64,000 bases of DNA from Begonia masoniana (lineage: Eukaryota > Streptophyta > Magnoliopsida > Cucurbitales > Begoniaceae): positions 25,513,432 through 25,577,431 of the forward strand of contig CM039509.1 of the NCBI GenBank assembly GCA_022432975.1, in the 5' to 3' direction. The notes under the pieces are model-generated. The model did not search any database. It saw only the letters and a list, made by a program, of their open reading frames with translations, and had not been told where the DNA came from. Both the position numbers and the translations under genes were made by a program. Each line of letters opens with the position of its first letter. Positions within the stretch are counted from its first letter, which is position 1. Shown here piece after piece: positions 1 through 10,730 of this stretch.

Positions 1-2
1 AT

Positions 3-2084
3 GGATTAGCCTCATTTTATCGGAGGTTTATCAAAGATTTTAGTTCAATAGCTGCCCCACTTACGGATTGCACCAAGAAAGGGAAAGAGTTTACTTGGAC
101 CTCTTCTTGCCAAAAGAGCTTTGAACTTATCAAGCAAAGCTTATGTCATTCTCCCGTACTTGCTCTTCCTGACTTCAACAAAGTTTTTGAAGTTAAAAGT
201 GATGCATCAGGAGCTGGCATTGGAGCAGTACTCATGCAAGACCACCGACCCATCGCATTCTTTAGCGAAAAGATGAAAGGAGCTGTGCTGAATTATTCCA
301 CCTATGATAAGGAATTCTACGCCGTTATACGAGCATTAGAGCACTGGCAGCATTACCTCTTGTCGAAAGAATTTGTAATAAATACTGACCATCAAGCTTT
401 ACGACACATTAAGAGTCAGCATAAGTTGAACAAGCGGCATGCGAAATGGGTAGAATTTTTGGAAAGATTCCCATACACATTGAAATATCTTAAGGGTGAG
501 AACAATGTAGTCTCCGATGCCCTTTCGAGGAAGCGCATTCTTCTTACCGAATTGGGGACTAGATTTTTTGGATTTGAATGGATTAAGCATAACTATGAAT
601 CTGACCCCGACTTTGGTTTTATTTACGCCAAGTGCAAGGAAAAGGCCGAAGGAGATTACCGGCTTATGGATGACTATTTATTGAAAGCAGGAAAATTGTG
701 CGTTCCCCACGGAAGTTTAAGACGATGTATTGTTAAAGAAGCCCATTGTGGAGGATTAGCAAGTCATTTTGGGGAAAAAAGGACCCTTGAAATGCTTAAG
801 GAACATTTCTATTGGCCACATATGAAGAGAGATGTGCATCGCTTAGTGGAAGCATGCATCATTTGCAAAAAAGCTAAAAGTAAGGTTCTACCACACGGCT
901 TGTATATGCCTTTACCCATTCCCTCGCACCCTTGGATTGACGTTAGTATGGATTTTGTGTTGGGATTGCCACGAACTGCTCGTAATAAGGATTCGATCAT
1001 GGTAGTTGTAGATCGTTTCTCAAAGATGGCACATTTCATTCCTTGTGCAAAAACCGATGACGCCTTTGCAATAGCAGAATTATTTTTTGGAGAGATTGTT
1101 CGCCTACACGGGATTCCACATTCCATAGTGTCGGACCGGGACACTAAGTTTTTGAGCTCCTTCTGGAAGACGTTGTGGAAGAAGTTGGGGACTAAGTTGT
1201 GTTTTAGCACATCTTTCCATCCCCAAACTGATGGACAAACGGAAGTTGTTAATAGGACCTTAGGCACTCTCTTACGATCTATTGTAGGTAAGAAACTATC
1301 CAGTTGGGACGTAGTCCTCCCCGGATTAGAATTTGCTTACAATCGCACCCTTCATTCCACTACTGAGAAAACGCCCTTTGAGGTTGCCTATGGGTTTAAT
1401 CCATGTACACCGTTGGACCTTGTTCCCTTACCATTTAATGAACTGGCCAATCCATCAGGAGTGAGCAAGGCTGAACAGATCAAGAAATTACACGAAAGTG
1501 TGCGTCGAGCCATCGAAAAGAGAAATGCCAGCGTGGCTAAGCGAGTAAACAAAGGTCGAAAAGAAGTTATCTTTAAAGAAGGAGATTTGGTTTGGTTGCA
1601 CTTACGCAAAGAGAGATTCCCCGACAAAAGGAAATCTAAGCTACTCCCGAGAGCGGATGGACCATTCAAGGTGTTGGAGCGAATAAATAACAACGCTTAT
1701 AAGATTGAGTTGCCGGGTGACTATGGAGTATCAGCCACTTTCAACGTCATGGACCTATCACCCTATAAAAGTGATGTAGAAAACTCCGAGGGGCCCGAAC
1801 TAAAGGATTTGAGGTCAAATCCTCAACAACTTGGGGAGGATGATGTGCCCCATAGGCCCATTACACGGTCTCAAACCCAAGGTCATAATTTATCTAATTT
1901 ATGCACTTACACTCTTGTCTCTTTTGCAGGTAATGGATTGTGTGGAGGCTTGGAGAACACCTTGGGAGACTTGAAGTGGGAATCCAAAGCTACGGATGTG
2001 GACCAACCAACACACTTAATCACTTGGAAATTCAAGCAAGGAGACCAATTTGCTCACATGGGAATTTGTCTTCCCGAGCCTTAA
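3..2084 (+). CDS. Ty3/gypsy chromovirus pol, 5'-truncated by window edge
   Basis: The frame is open from nt 3 to the stop at 2082-2084, so the 5' part (gag, protease, most of reverse transcriptase) lies outside the window. In order I see the reverse-transcriptase tail ([10 protein letters not shown] at the start), RNase H beginning at [13 protein letters not shown] (about nt 200) and ending at VSDALSR (about nt 530), an HHCC zinc finger (His near 744, CIIC near 860), and the integrase core. The integrase has catalytic Asp in MDF (about 951), Asp in SDRD (about 1132) and Glu in QTDGQTE (about 1240), followed by a GPF-type C-terminal module (about 1650-1750). The tail ends with PITRSQ, as in CRM/Galadriel-like chromoviruses. 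I see no stop or frameshift over about 690 codons, unlike the other pol genes here, so this copy may be fairly young. The clade call is an inference from memory of motifs. Confidence 0.9.
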   Translation, partial: GLASFYRRFIKDFSSIAAPLTDCTKKGKEFTWTSSCQKSFELIKQSLCHSPVLALPDFNKVFEVKSDASGAGIGAVLMQDHRPIAFFSEKMKGAVLNYSTYDKEFYAVIRALEHWQHYLLSKEFVINTDHQALRHIKSQHKLNKRHAKWVEFLERFPYTLKYLKGENNVVSDALSRKRILLTELGTRFFGFEWIKHNYESDPDFGFIYAKCKEKAEGDYRLMDDYLLKAGKLCVPHGSLRRCIVKEAHCGGLASHFGEKRTLEMLKEHFYWPHMKRDVHRLVEACIICKKAKSKVLPHGLYMPLPIPSHPWIDVSMDFVLGLPRTARNKDSIMVVVDRFSKMAHFIPCAKTDDAFAIAELFFGEIVRLHGIPHSIVSDRDTKFLSSFWKTLWKKLGTKLCFSTSFHPQTDGQTEVVNRTLGTLLRSIVGKKLSSWDVVLPGLEFAYNRTLHSTTEKTPFEVAYGFNPCTPLDLVPLPFNELANPSGVSKAEQIKKLHESVRRAIEKRNASVAKRVNKGRKEVIFKEGDLVWLHLRKERFPDKRKSKLLPRADGPFKVLERINNNAYKIELPGDYGVSATFNVMDLSPYKSDVENSEGPELKDLRSNPQQLGEDDVPHRPITRSQTQGHNLSNLCTYTLVSFAGNGLCGGLENTLGDLKWESKATDVDQPTHLITWKFKQGDQFAHMGICLPEP

Positions 2085-3120
2085 TTGTAACCTTTTATTT
2101 CAAACTTATTTTGAGGCAAACATTGGCCTTCTTGTTAAACTTTATTATAAGCATGCATATTAGGCATTTAGGGTTAGATGAATGATAAGTTAGATGATGG
2201 AATGGAAGTGGTTCAAAGCAAGTGCATAGAGTGCATGGAAGAGGAGAAATGGGCCTTAAGGAAAAGATATCCATTTTGGCCCAACCTTGAGTGGAGGGGA
2301 CCACTACCCTTTATCCAAACCATGGGCTGCCACTTGAGGGATTCTTAGAGGTTCTCCAATCAACACAAGGGCAAGGATTGATGACATGGTTATCACACAA
2401 CCATTGGATCAAGAAAACCAAACTCATCTCGGCCATCCAAGCTATCTTCATGATCCAACGGTTACACCATTTTGAAGACCACTTTTTGAATCACATCCAA
2501 GCCATCCATAGGTCTATAAAAGCATGGTAATTGGTGATTGTAAGTTTTTTGGACTGATTTTAAGGAGCATGCACGGATTTCCCTTCCATGGTTGAAGGAG
2601 TTTGAAGAAACCAACAAGGTTTGCTCGGTTTGCACAAAACCGAGGGGTTGCGCCCCCACCACTCCCTTCTTGCTTGGTAGCTTGCAAGGGTTATATAGCC
2701 ATCTTCTTCTCCATCTCCTTGGGAGTGGAAAACAGCAAGAAGTGGCCCCAAACCGTGTTCAAGAGTCGAGTTGTCTTCCTTGGAAGCAACTATTGCCAAA
2801 GGCTTCAAAATATTACCTATTGGCCGATTTCTTGAAGTTTTGCATATCTTTTCCATCTCAATGAATCAGGACCACGCCTTCCACTATCACACACCTCACT
2901 CACTCCACTAACATCATATAAAGTTTCGTTTTCATCTAAGCACATTTGGTCATTCAAGTTCATCTTGCAATTTGTGTTCTTCTCGGCCATTTCTTGCCAA
3001 TCCGAGGAGCTAACGATCCCCTCTAAGCTCTAAACGTTTTCTTGCAGGTTAGGGCTATATCAAGAAGTGCATTGAATGATTTGTTCAAATTATTCAAACT
3101 TAGTTTGCACTTGGGATTCG
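2085..3120 (+). other. Probable 3' LTR region of the first gypsy element
   Basis: This non-coding stretch follows pol. A TATA-like CTATAAAAG at 2514-2522 would fit an LTR U3/R boundary, which suggests that most of 2180-3050 is the 3' LTR. I could not fix its ends: no second LTR copy is in the window and no clear TG...CA pair with a target duplication was found. Short frames inside it have no recognisable domains. Confidence 0.4.
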
Positions 3121-4047
3121 AAGAGAAGGTATAACTAGCCCAATATTTAGGCTCTTCTGCTCACAGCCATGTGTGAGCTTCCAAACTAAGCTGGTTTAAT
3201 TTCCACATTTCATGCTTAAAATGGGCCTCCGTGGGTGCCCTAGCCGCATTCTACATTGCATCTCTATATGCTCTGCTCCGAAAATAGTTTTAAATATTCG
3301 AATTGTTTTCGAATAGCTCTCTGCAATCCCTGATATTTGCACGAAAAACAGTGTTAATAAAACAATATTACTACCACAACGTCTCAAAATTTGAAATAAC
3401 ATATAGAAATGCATTATATTTTTTGTCGATCTGAAAGAAGTGTTCAACCGCGGCCTGATTCAGTGTTTAGGTCTTGCTTTAATATTTGTAAAACCCATGT
3501 CCATGAGTCCGAAAACTCAGATTCGACGTTGGCAACAGTAACGAGATATATTCCATTGTTGCCATCAATACTGACGGCTGTGAGTAATTGGCCGGCACAC
3601 GACCCTTTCAGAAGACAGTCATCCAAGCAGATAACGGGTCTCCCTCACTCCAGCAACCCAGTCTTGCAAGCAGCCATGCACATATACAATCTTTGGAATC
3701 CCAATGAATTAGGGCCCACTGGGTTCTAATAAATTTTTACTGTGCTGCCCAGATTTTATCTGAATATTTCGGCTGCGTACGACCACAGTTTCCAGTACTG
3801 ATCATCGCACTTCCCTTCGTTGAGGGTTCGAGCTATGCTTCTTGCTCTTTGTGGCAAGACTGAGTGAAATGTCAACGGTGAAGTCCTTCCTCACTGTCTC
3901 GATAATAGAAGGGATGTCGCAGATAAGGTGACTTTTGAACCTGTCCAAGTAATGGCTCGCCATCCATTTTGCTAAAGCGTGTCGATTCTCAACTATCCTC
4001 TAACAGCTGTGAGAGTCGATCAAACTCTTTATTTGAAACATACGGTA

Positions 4048-4422
4048 TATAACGACCAATTTTTCCAGTAAGATATTGTCCGCTCTAGGGATTGGGCCGT
4101 AACTAAATATCCTCCCCTAACGACTTTGTTTAGTGAGGACTTTCCAGTCGGTCACCCAACCTAGTACTACTCTCGCCGAAGCACTTTTAACTTCGGAGTT
4201 CTTATGGGATCTGTTTCCAATTGTGCTCCAAAACACGTCTGACTATCTTGGGAGGGTTTCATTACATATGTTTCATTTACATATACTTCTCCAAGCGATG
4301 TGGGATTGTGACGACCCCCTCTTTACTACCCGGGATTCGCCTATACTCGAGTCCGGGATCCACCTCGCAACCCGAGGATTACTCCATAGTCGTACTCATA
4401 CGTACACATCCGAGTCATCACA
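4048..4422 (-). repeat. Cassandra 3' LTR
   Basis: This is the copy next to the polypurine tract in element orientation. It is 375 bp long and aligns along its whole length with 4498-4870, with scattered substitutions and small indels. Confidence 0.87.
4135..4216 (-). other. 5S rRNA-derived block in Cassandra 3' LTR
   Basis: The minus strand reads like the middle and 3' half of plant 5S rRNA: GATCCCATAAGAACTCC, then AAGTTAA, GGCGAGAGTAGTACTAGG and TTGGGTGACC. That spans the internal A-box, intermediate element and C-box of the RNA polymerase III promoter. The 5S 5' third is not recognisable. It is a retrotransposon part, not a ribosomal gene. Confidence 0.88.
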
Positions 4423-4497
4423 TTCACCCCCCCCCCCTCCGGAGCCCAATATCCCCGTTGGCCACATTTTCGGTAGGGTACAGGCTCTGATACCATT

Positions 4498-4870
4498 TAT
4501 AACAACCCATTTTCCTAGTAAGATATTGTCGCTCTGGGGATTGGGTCGTAACTCAATATCCTCCCCTCACAGCTTTGTTTGGTGAGGACTTCCCACTCGG
4601 TCACCCAACTTGGTACTACTCTCGCTGAAGCATTTTTAACTTTGGAGTTCTTATGGGATCCGTTGCCAATTATGCTCCAAAACGTGTCTTACTATCTTGG
4701 TAGGGTTTCCTTACATATGTTTCATTTCCATATACTTCCCAAGCGATGTGGGATTGTGACGACCCCCTCTTTACGACCCAGGATTCGCCTATACTAGAGT
4801 CCGAGATCCACCGCGTAACTCTAGATTTGCCCTGCAGTCGTACTCATATGTTCACATCCAGGTCATCACA
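4498..4870 (-). repeat. Cassandra 5' LTR
   Basis: This is the copy next to the primer-binding site in element orientation, 373 bp long. The CTCTGATACC signature on the plus strand at 4486-4494 marks the adjacent tRNA-Met primer site. Confidence 0.87.
4584..4665 (-). other. 5S rRNA-derived block in Cassandra 5' LTR
   Basis: Same 5S-like segment as in the other LTR, with more substitutions, for example in the A-box region. The C-box part (AGTAGTACCA, GGGTGACC) is still recognisable. Confidence 0.85.
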
Positions 4871-5298
4871 ATCTCATCTTGCATCAACGAAGCATGCAGT
4901 TGCCATCCACATCAATCTTCACACTTAGCCGTCAGTCGACTCTTTTCACTTTTAGTGAATTTTATTCCATAATCGTTTTCCAATGAATAGTATTTCTTCT
5001 TTAATTTTTGCTAAATAAGCATATTTTCTACCTAAAAAAATTCTCATTGAGATTTGTTCTCTTACCAGTCTGCTTTCCACCTCATCGTCATCTGAGCTGA
5101 CTGGTATTCGAAGCTCATCGTCTAGCGTTTTGGAGGTCGAATAGTCAAATATTTCTTCATTTGCATCTGGGTGATCGAATGCTCGTAGATCACCATATGC
5201 AGGCGTTCCGTCCAAATACCAATCCATTTCGGCATCACCAGTTGATCCCTTATCTAAATCAATCGATCTACTTTGAATTGGAATCCATCGTCGTTGCT

Positions 5299-6249
5299 AA
5301 AAAAAATTAAAACAAAGTTAATAAAATACAAAAGTTAAAACGTTGAAATTACTGATCAGGATAATTCCCAAGAAAGATTGCTATTGACAATCTCCTTAGA
5401 CAGAATTTCCTTTCTAAGTAAGTTCCATGAAAAGGCTGGAGGGTCACTAACGATCCACTTAAATTTCAGTCTCCTATACAGAACTTACTTACACAGTACA
5501 ATAACACCACTTACACAGATGAAATCCAATTAACTACAGTATAATAGATAAATAACTAAAAAAAAAAACAAACTCCATACTCAGCTGGTGAACGCGGAGT
5601 AATATCGATGAAGAGAGTAAAAATCGGTCGCTTACATGGAGCAAAATATTAAATCATTAAACAAAAAAGTAATTAAAATGTCCATATTATGTTAAAATTT
5701 CTAAAGTAAATGATAAAATAAAAATAAAAATAAAAACTTCATACCGATCCGTTGAAAGCGTAGAAATATCGCCGGAGAAAGAAACAATTGAGAGATTTTA
5801 GTGTGAGTTGAAGAAGGGGAGGGGCATATATAGGACAAAACTCGTAACGAAAGTCATGGGTTTTTCCGGTTATTCGGGGTGGCCGACCGGTAAAGTTGGA
5901 TTGGCCAGCCTCCCCGAATATTTGGTGTATAAAAAAATAGAGGCCGGTCGATCCAACTAGACCGGCCGGCCGGCCTCCCCCCGATGGCCACTGCTCAGTC
6001 CCGACTAAAAGGTTTGATTTGCTTATTTTTGAAACTTTAAGGTTTTTTTGTGATGAATAGTAAAATTGAAGGTTTTTTTTTTTAACTTTAAGGTTTAAAT
6101 TAAAAAAAAAAAAAAAAAAACCCTATTGGATTTCAACGTCGTTGTGTTATCCCCTGGCTGATATACATATTTATTTTTTATGTTTATTGTGCATAACATG
6201 ATTTTCTTTAAACCTGTTTTGAGTTATCACACTCTTATGACATATCTCG
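5299..6249. other. Non-coding stretch upstream of MULE relic
   Basis: No gene seen. It is probably the 5' part of the MULE on the minus strand: a TATATATGCC box lies near 5835 on that strand. An imperfect inverted repeat, ATTCGGGGTGG / CCTCCCCGAAT, spans 5872-5919, and GGCCGGCCGGCC lies near 5962-5975. A run of A follows near 6103-6120. The last 100 bases are AT-rich flank of the next insertion. Confidence 0.4.
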
Positions 6250-8579
6250 TGTAACACCCGGTTCTTTACGGGATTTTGTAAAATTGTTTATTTAATGGTA
6301 TTTTTGTAATTATGTCAAATTAGGTCGGTTTCGTGAAAAGAAAGTGTTATTATGATCCTAATAATTAATAAGGATTTTAAAAAAATTTCGGGAATTTTAG
6401 GAGTTGTAACGCTAATTTTATGAAAATTACGTTTCTCGTAATTTAAAGGACGTTGTGATAAAAATAGTAAACGATGTCCGATTTGCAAACGGACAGTTTT
6501 AATGGAACCCTAGTAATAAGTTGGATTTATTGGCAAAATAAGAAAGTTTGGAGAAACCGAATCGTTAGCTAAATAACAAAACAAAGGATGAAACGAATAG
6601 AAAATCAAAGGAAGGGCAAAAAGGTAATTTGCCAGGACAATTTTATTAAAATCACAATTTCATTCTTCTTCCTCCACCACTTCACGACTTCTCTGTGTTT
6701 CTTCCTCTCTCCTTCGGCGATTTCCCTTTTCTCCCTCACGGTGTTCTCCCTTCTAACTGCGTTTCCTCTCCGATCAACCTCCGATCCTTCACGTTTCCTT
6801 CTCCAATCCCGACCCTAGGTATGATTTTATAGTTTTGGAAGATTATTGTTCGGTTTTACGAAGTTAAACGATTAGGGTTTTGTTTAGGGTTTCGCGAAAA
6901 ATGTGATTTAGGGTTTGAAATTGATAGATTTACCGTCTTTGTGAATATAATGGACGTGTTGAGCGTTATTGGGCGAAGTTAACCTATTTAAGACAAATGT
7001 TAGGGATTTATGAATTTTCGGGATTTTGGAAAAACTCGTTAATGGTGGTTTCGAGGTATCGAGCGTTAATTGTTTGTTGAAATGCCTCGATTAGTTAAGT
7101 TAGAATTTTAGAGATTTCCTAAGTTAATGATTTCATTAATTTAGACGTTAATGGTTCAAACGCGTTTTAACGATAACTGTTGTGAATTGCTTAGGTGAAC
7201 AACGCTCATGGACGGAGCTTGAAGTTCAACGCGCACGAGGTAAGTTCTTCTGACTTACTCTGGCCGATTGGCCTACACCGTATATCGAAGTCGCGTTGAA
7301 GGTTATTGTGGAATTGTTTGTTTAAATGCTTTGGTTGGGTAGTTAGGATTAGTTATTTTATAGGATATGCTTTTAATTGCTTTTATTGTCTCGATGGTAC
7401 ATATGTTGTATGTTTACTTTAAGCACGTAATTGTCCATGCATCACAGTTTTCAATTATGCATAGAAAATGAATTTCCGCACTATATTAAAAAGAAAATGG
7501 CGATGTGGCCTGAAAAGGGGCTATTAACTTATTGTGAAGGCTGAGAAGGGCCGGTCACAATACCGCATCTAATAAGAACCCATGTATGTTATATGGTCAT
7601 GTGAGGTGGGGCTCAGGCATGGTTGTGCGTGTTGCAAGCATGTACCCCCCTCCGCTAGGTGAAAAGGGTTGTCCTACCGCCGGACGTGCCCTCTCCATTT
7701 AGCGGTTGAGATCTCGGTGACAACCTATGTAAAGATGTAATGCCCCGAGTTATCTGAACCCGGTTCGCCACACAAAATACTAAACCGAACTATGACTTTT
7801 TGAGAAAATTTTAAAATTTCATTCAACGATCAAGATTTGACCCTTAAAACATTAAAACTTGCAGCAGAAAAACATTTGTATGAACGACATTTATTAAATA
7901 GTTAAAATTTTGAAGACAGTTGGTTGAAAAAGTAAAGAAAACAGAACACATCTACTGCTGAATAGTTCCAGTGGTAGAAATAGAGACAAAAGAGTCTCGG
8001 CGGTAGAAGCCGTACGAATTACATCTTCCACTCACAGAATGACAACGTTTTACACTCGCATCCACCGCTCACAAACGACAAATCTCCTATTCACTTCTAC
8101 CGTGTAACACCCGGTTCTATCGAACCAGTTCTCAATTCTTTTTAAATTAATGGCACACTTTAAATGACAATAATAAAAGTAGGGTTAATGGATGACTAGG
8201 CAAGGGCATAAGGGTAATTGGAAATTTAAAAGTGGATAACGTATTTAAGGAGAGAGGTTTGGGTTTAATGCACTATAGCCGCCACTATTCTGTTTATCAT
8301 TCCTCTTTCGGCCTTCAGCTCTCCAGCAGAACCCTTTTGGGGATTCTCTTGCTCGATTCTCTTTTAACCTAGGTAAGTTTTTCCTCGTTTTCTTGTATTT
8401 TAGCAGATAGGTAACTGAGGGAGTACAATGTGAGAAATTTTGAGGATGCTGTTATTGACAGTAGGTTCGGGTTTTGGTGATAAATGGGAATGCACGGGAA
8501 GCAGGGTTTCAAACTGGTTTCCTCAAACTTCTGATTGATTCTAAGTGAAGATTAGTGAAGGTTTGATTAATGTACTGTT

Positions 8580-9167
8580 ATGACTTTAGGTGAGCGAGCT
8601 TCTAAAGTAGCTTACAGCCGAGTGATTTCCAGGAGACCAGGTAAGTGAAGTATGCTTGTGCCTTCGGGCCTATATCACAAAACAGTAGGGTTATGTTTGC
8701 TCGAATAAGTTTTTATGTCATGCATCATATTTTGAAAGTATGCGAAAATGAATTTACATGATATGGCATGGTAAGAAATGAACAAACTGTAACAAATAAG
8801 ATATTAAGGGAACTAATCCACCCCTTAACATATGAAGGGATTTATACTTTGAGAGGAGTGATCCAACTCCCAATTTCACAGGGGGATCTGAACAGTTGTT
8901 AAGGGAACTAATCCGCCCCTTAATCGAGAGAGAGGATGTATGACTTTGGGAGAAGTGATCCAACTCCAAATTTCACAAGGGGATCAGATCAGAACGAACG
9001 CATATGCAACTGAGATGAGAAATTAGAAACTGCATGTTTAGGAATTTATATTTCAGCATTCCATTTCATTATTGCTTTACTTACTTAGCATTAGGCTAAT
9101 AGATGAGTTTTGTGATGTAGGTGAAGAAGTGACTGCAGGTGTGTTTTCTGAGCATGTTGAGGAATAG
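8580..9167 (+). other. Candidate spliced mini-ORF in LTR A2
   Basis: Leader exon ends CCTAG|GTAAGT (8372/8373). Intron 1 would be 8373-8589, exon 2 8590-8640, intron 2 8641-9120 (GTAAGT...TGATGTAG) and the tail 9121-9167. Exon 2 and tail form one open frame across a phase-1 junction, with tail peptide GEEVTAGVFSEHVEE. If intron 1 is retained, an ATG at 8580 is in frame and gives 35 codons. Other families lack this ATG, so the start is uncertain. Confidence 0.42.
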
Positions 9168-9506
9168 GCTGGTTGGGGGAGCGCATTCATGCCTCGACTT
9201 GGCGAACTGATAGGGCGGTTTAACTAGTGTCAGTAGATGAGAAGGTTTAGTGAACCATGATTCAATTTCAATATATTGAGAGTTTTAGTGACAGTAGTAG
9301 TTTTGATGTTTTGAATACAATTTGAGACTTTTTCTGATAATAATACTCTGTTAGTTCTTAATAGTGGTTTTTACCAAATTTTGGAGTAGTACATGAATTT
9401 AAGTAGTTTGGAACGGTTTTAGTAAAATGCTCAAGTTCTTTTGGTAGTTGGAGTTTTCTTTGTTTATAGTCAAATTGTTACTATGCTGTTTTCGTTGAGT
9501 GTTTTG

Positions 9507-9710
9507 ATCTATCAGTAGATGATGTCTATCGGCATATGTTGAGTATTTCTGATCTATCGGTAGATGATGTCTATCGGCAGATGTTGAGTATTTTTTATCT
9601 ATCGGTAGATTATGTCTATCGGCAGATGTTAAGTATTTTTGATCTATTGGTAGATGATGTCTATCGGTAGAAGTCAAGAGTTTTGTCTATCGGTGGATAT
9701 AGTCCATCGG
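9507..9710 (+). repeat. Tandem array of TCTATCGGTAGATG words
   Basis: About four units of roughly 45 bp, each with two half-palindromic words (CTATCGGTAGAT, CTATCGGCAGAT). Looser copies continue to about 10070, alternating with TTTTGTCGTYTAGYGATCGG. It lies in the last quarter of the LTR. Confidence 0.75.
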
Positions 9711-10299
9711 TGGATGTGAGTATTAGAATTTGTCGTTTGTAATCAGAAGATGTCTTCAGAAGAAACCATCGTAAGATGTCTTCAGTAGAAGTCATCGGTA
9801 GATGTCTTCGGTATAAGTCTTCAGTAGCTTTGTCGTTTTGGTAATCGGATGATGTAAGAAGAAATTTGTCGTTTTGCGTTCGGTAGATGTGAAGTGAGGA
9901 TTTTTGTCGTCTAGCGATCGGAAGACGTACTTTGTTCTATCGGCAGACATGAGCTGAGAATGTTTGTCGTTTGTGAGCAGTAGACGTCGTCTGCTGAATT
10001 ATTTCAATCGCATGGATATAACGTGGTCTGTGTGGAAGAGGTGTTTTGTCGTTTAGTGATCGGTCGATGTGTTCTGTTTTCTTTTCTCTTTCAACCAACC
10101 ATTTTGACTATTTTAACTATTTAATAAATATTGTTTTTCTTATACAATGATTTTTCCGCTGCAAGTTTTAACGTTTTAATAGTCAAATCTTAATCATTGA
10201 ATGAAATTTTAAAATTTTCTCAAAAAGTCATAGTTCGGTTAAGTATCTTGTGTAGCGAACCGGGTTCAGATAACTCGGGGCGTTACATACCGCTCACAA

Positions 10300-10730
10300 A
10301 CGACAAACATTCTCAACTCACATCTACCGATAGAACAAGCTGCGTCTTCTGGTCATTAGACGACAAAAATCCTCAATTCACATCTACCGATCACAAAACG
10401 ACAAATTACTTCCTACATCTTCCGATAGATATAATACTTGACATCACCCAGTCACAAAATGACAAATTACTTCCTACATCTTCCGATAGATATAATACTC
10501 GACATCACCCGGTCACAAAATGACAAATTACTTCCTACATCTTCTGATAGATATAATACTCGACATCACCCGGTCACAAAACGACAAATTCCTTTACTCA
10601 CATCCACCTATGGACAACATCCACTGATAGACGATAACACTCAACATCAACCGGTGGACTACATCCACCGATAGACAAAACTCTCGACTTCTACTGATAG
10701 ACTACATCCACCGATAGATATTACACTCAA
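10300..10730 (-). repeat. Tandem array of CATCTTCCGATAGAT words in A1
   Basis: Three near-identical units of about 60 bp (from about 10395 to 10580) contain ACATCTTCCGATAGATATA and CATCACCCGGTCAC. Less regular copies with CATCCACCGATAGAC follow. It is at the same place in the LTR as the A2 array but with a different unit length and wording. Confidence 0.75.

Larger units (their letters stand above)
4048..4870 (-). mobile_element. Cassandra TRIM retrotransposon, complete
   Basis: Two direct repeats (4048-4422 and 4498-4870) flank only about 75 bp. On the minus strand the order is LTR, primer-binding site TGGTATCAGAGC (4495-4484, two bases after the LTR), a tiny spacer, a G-rich polypurine tract (4440-4427), then LTR. 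Each LTR carries a stretch clearly derived from plant 5S rRNA, which is the hallmark of Cassandra. The LTR starts TGTGATGAC and ends GTTATA, probably from an original GTTACA. The flanks (cggta / atctc) do not match as a target duplication, so the insertion is old or its edges have mutated. It sits inside the MULE transposase. It codes for nothing and would depend on other retrotransposons for its proteins. Confidence 0.9.
3196..5298 (-). pseudogene. Mutator-like (MULE) transposase relic, split by Cassandra
   Basis: Read on the minus strand, a 3' splice-like TTTTTTAG precedes 5297, followed by an N-terminal segment rich in Asp/Glu (5290-4952). After a frameshift comes a MuDR-type motif, KFTKSEKSRLTAKC...W.LHAS, at 4950-4885. 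The gene is then interrupted by Cassandra and resumes at 4046 with QIKS, ENRHALAKWMASHYLDRF and IIETVRKDF (4020-3870). The MULE transposase core, DDCLLKG...QLLTAVSIDGNN...DSWTWVLQIL (3626-3444), is followed by LSDRQK (about 3420). These are standard landmarks of plant MURA-like transposases. Stops and frameshifts are scattered throughout, so it is dead. I did not recognise terminal inverted repeats. Confidence 0.82.
8103..10287 (+). mobile_element. Solo LTR, family A (copy A2)
   Basis: A 2185-bp LTR from TGTAACACCCGG to CGGGGCGTTACA with target duplication TACCG (8098-8102, 10288-10292). It landed head-to-head inside A1 of its own family. A TATA-like ATTTAAGG lies near 8235 and a pyrimidine-rich leader follows to 8372. 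Confidence 0.93.

Noticed and set aside
1388..1693. Antisense frames over pol (also 399-590, 809-1267)
   Set aside because: Shadows of the gypsy pol reading frame on the opposite strand.
4135..4216. Genuine 5S rRNA gene
   Set aside because: Only the middle and 3' part is recognisable, it is mutated, and it is repeated in both LTRs of a TRIM with primer site and polypurine tract.
4133..4585. Frames of 60-150 codons over Cassandra
   Set aside because: Plus-strand translations of 5S-derived and LTR sequence; Cassandra is non-coding.
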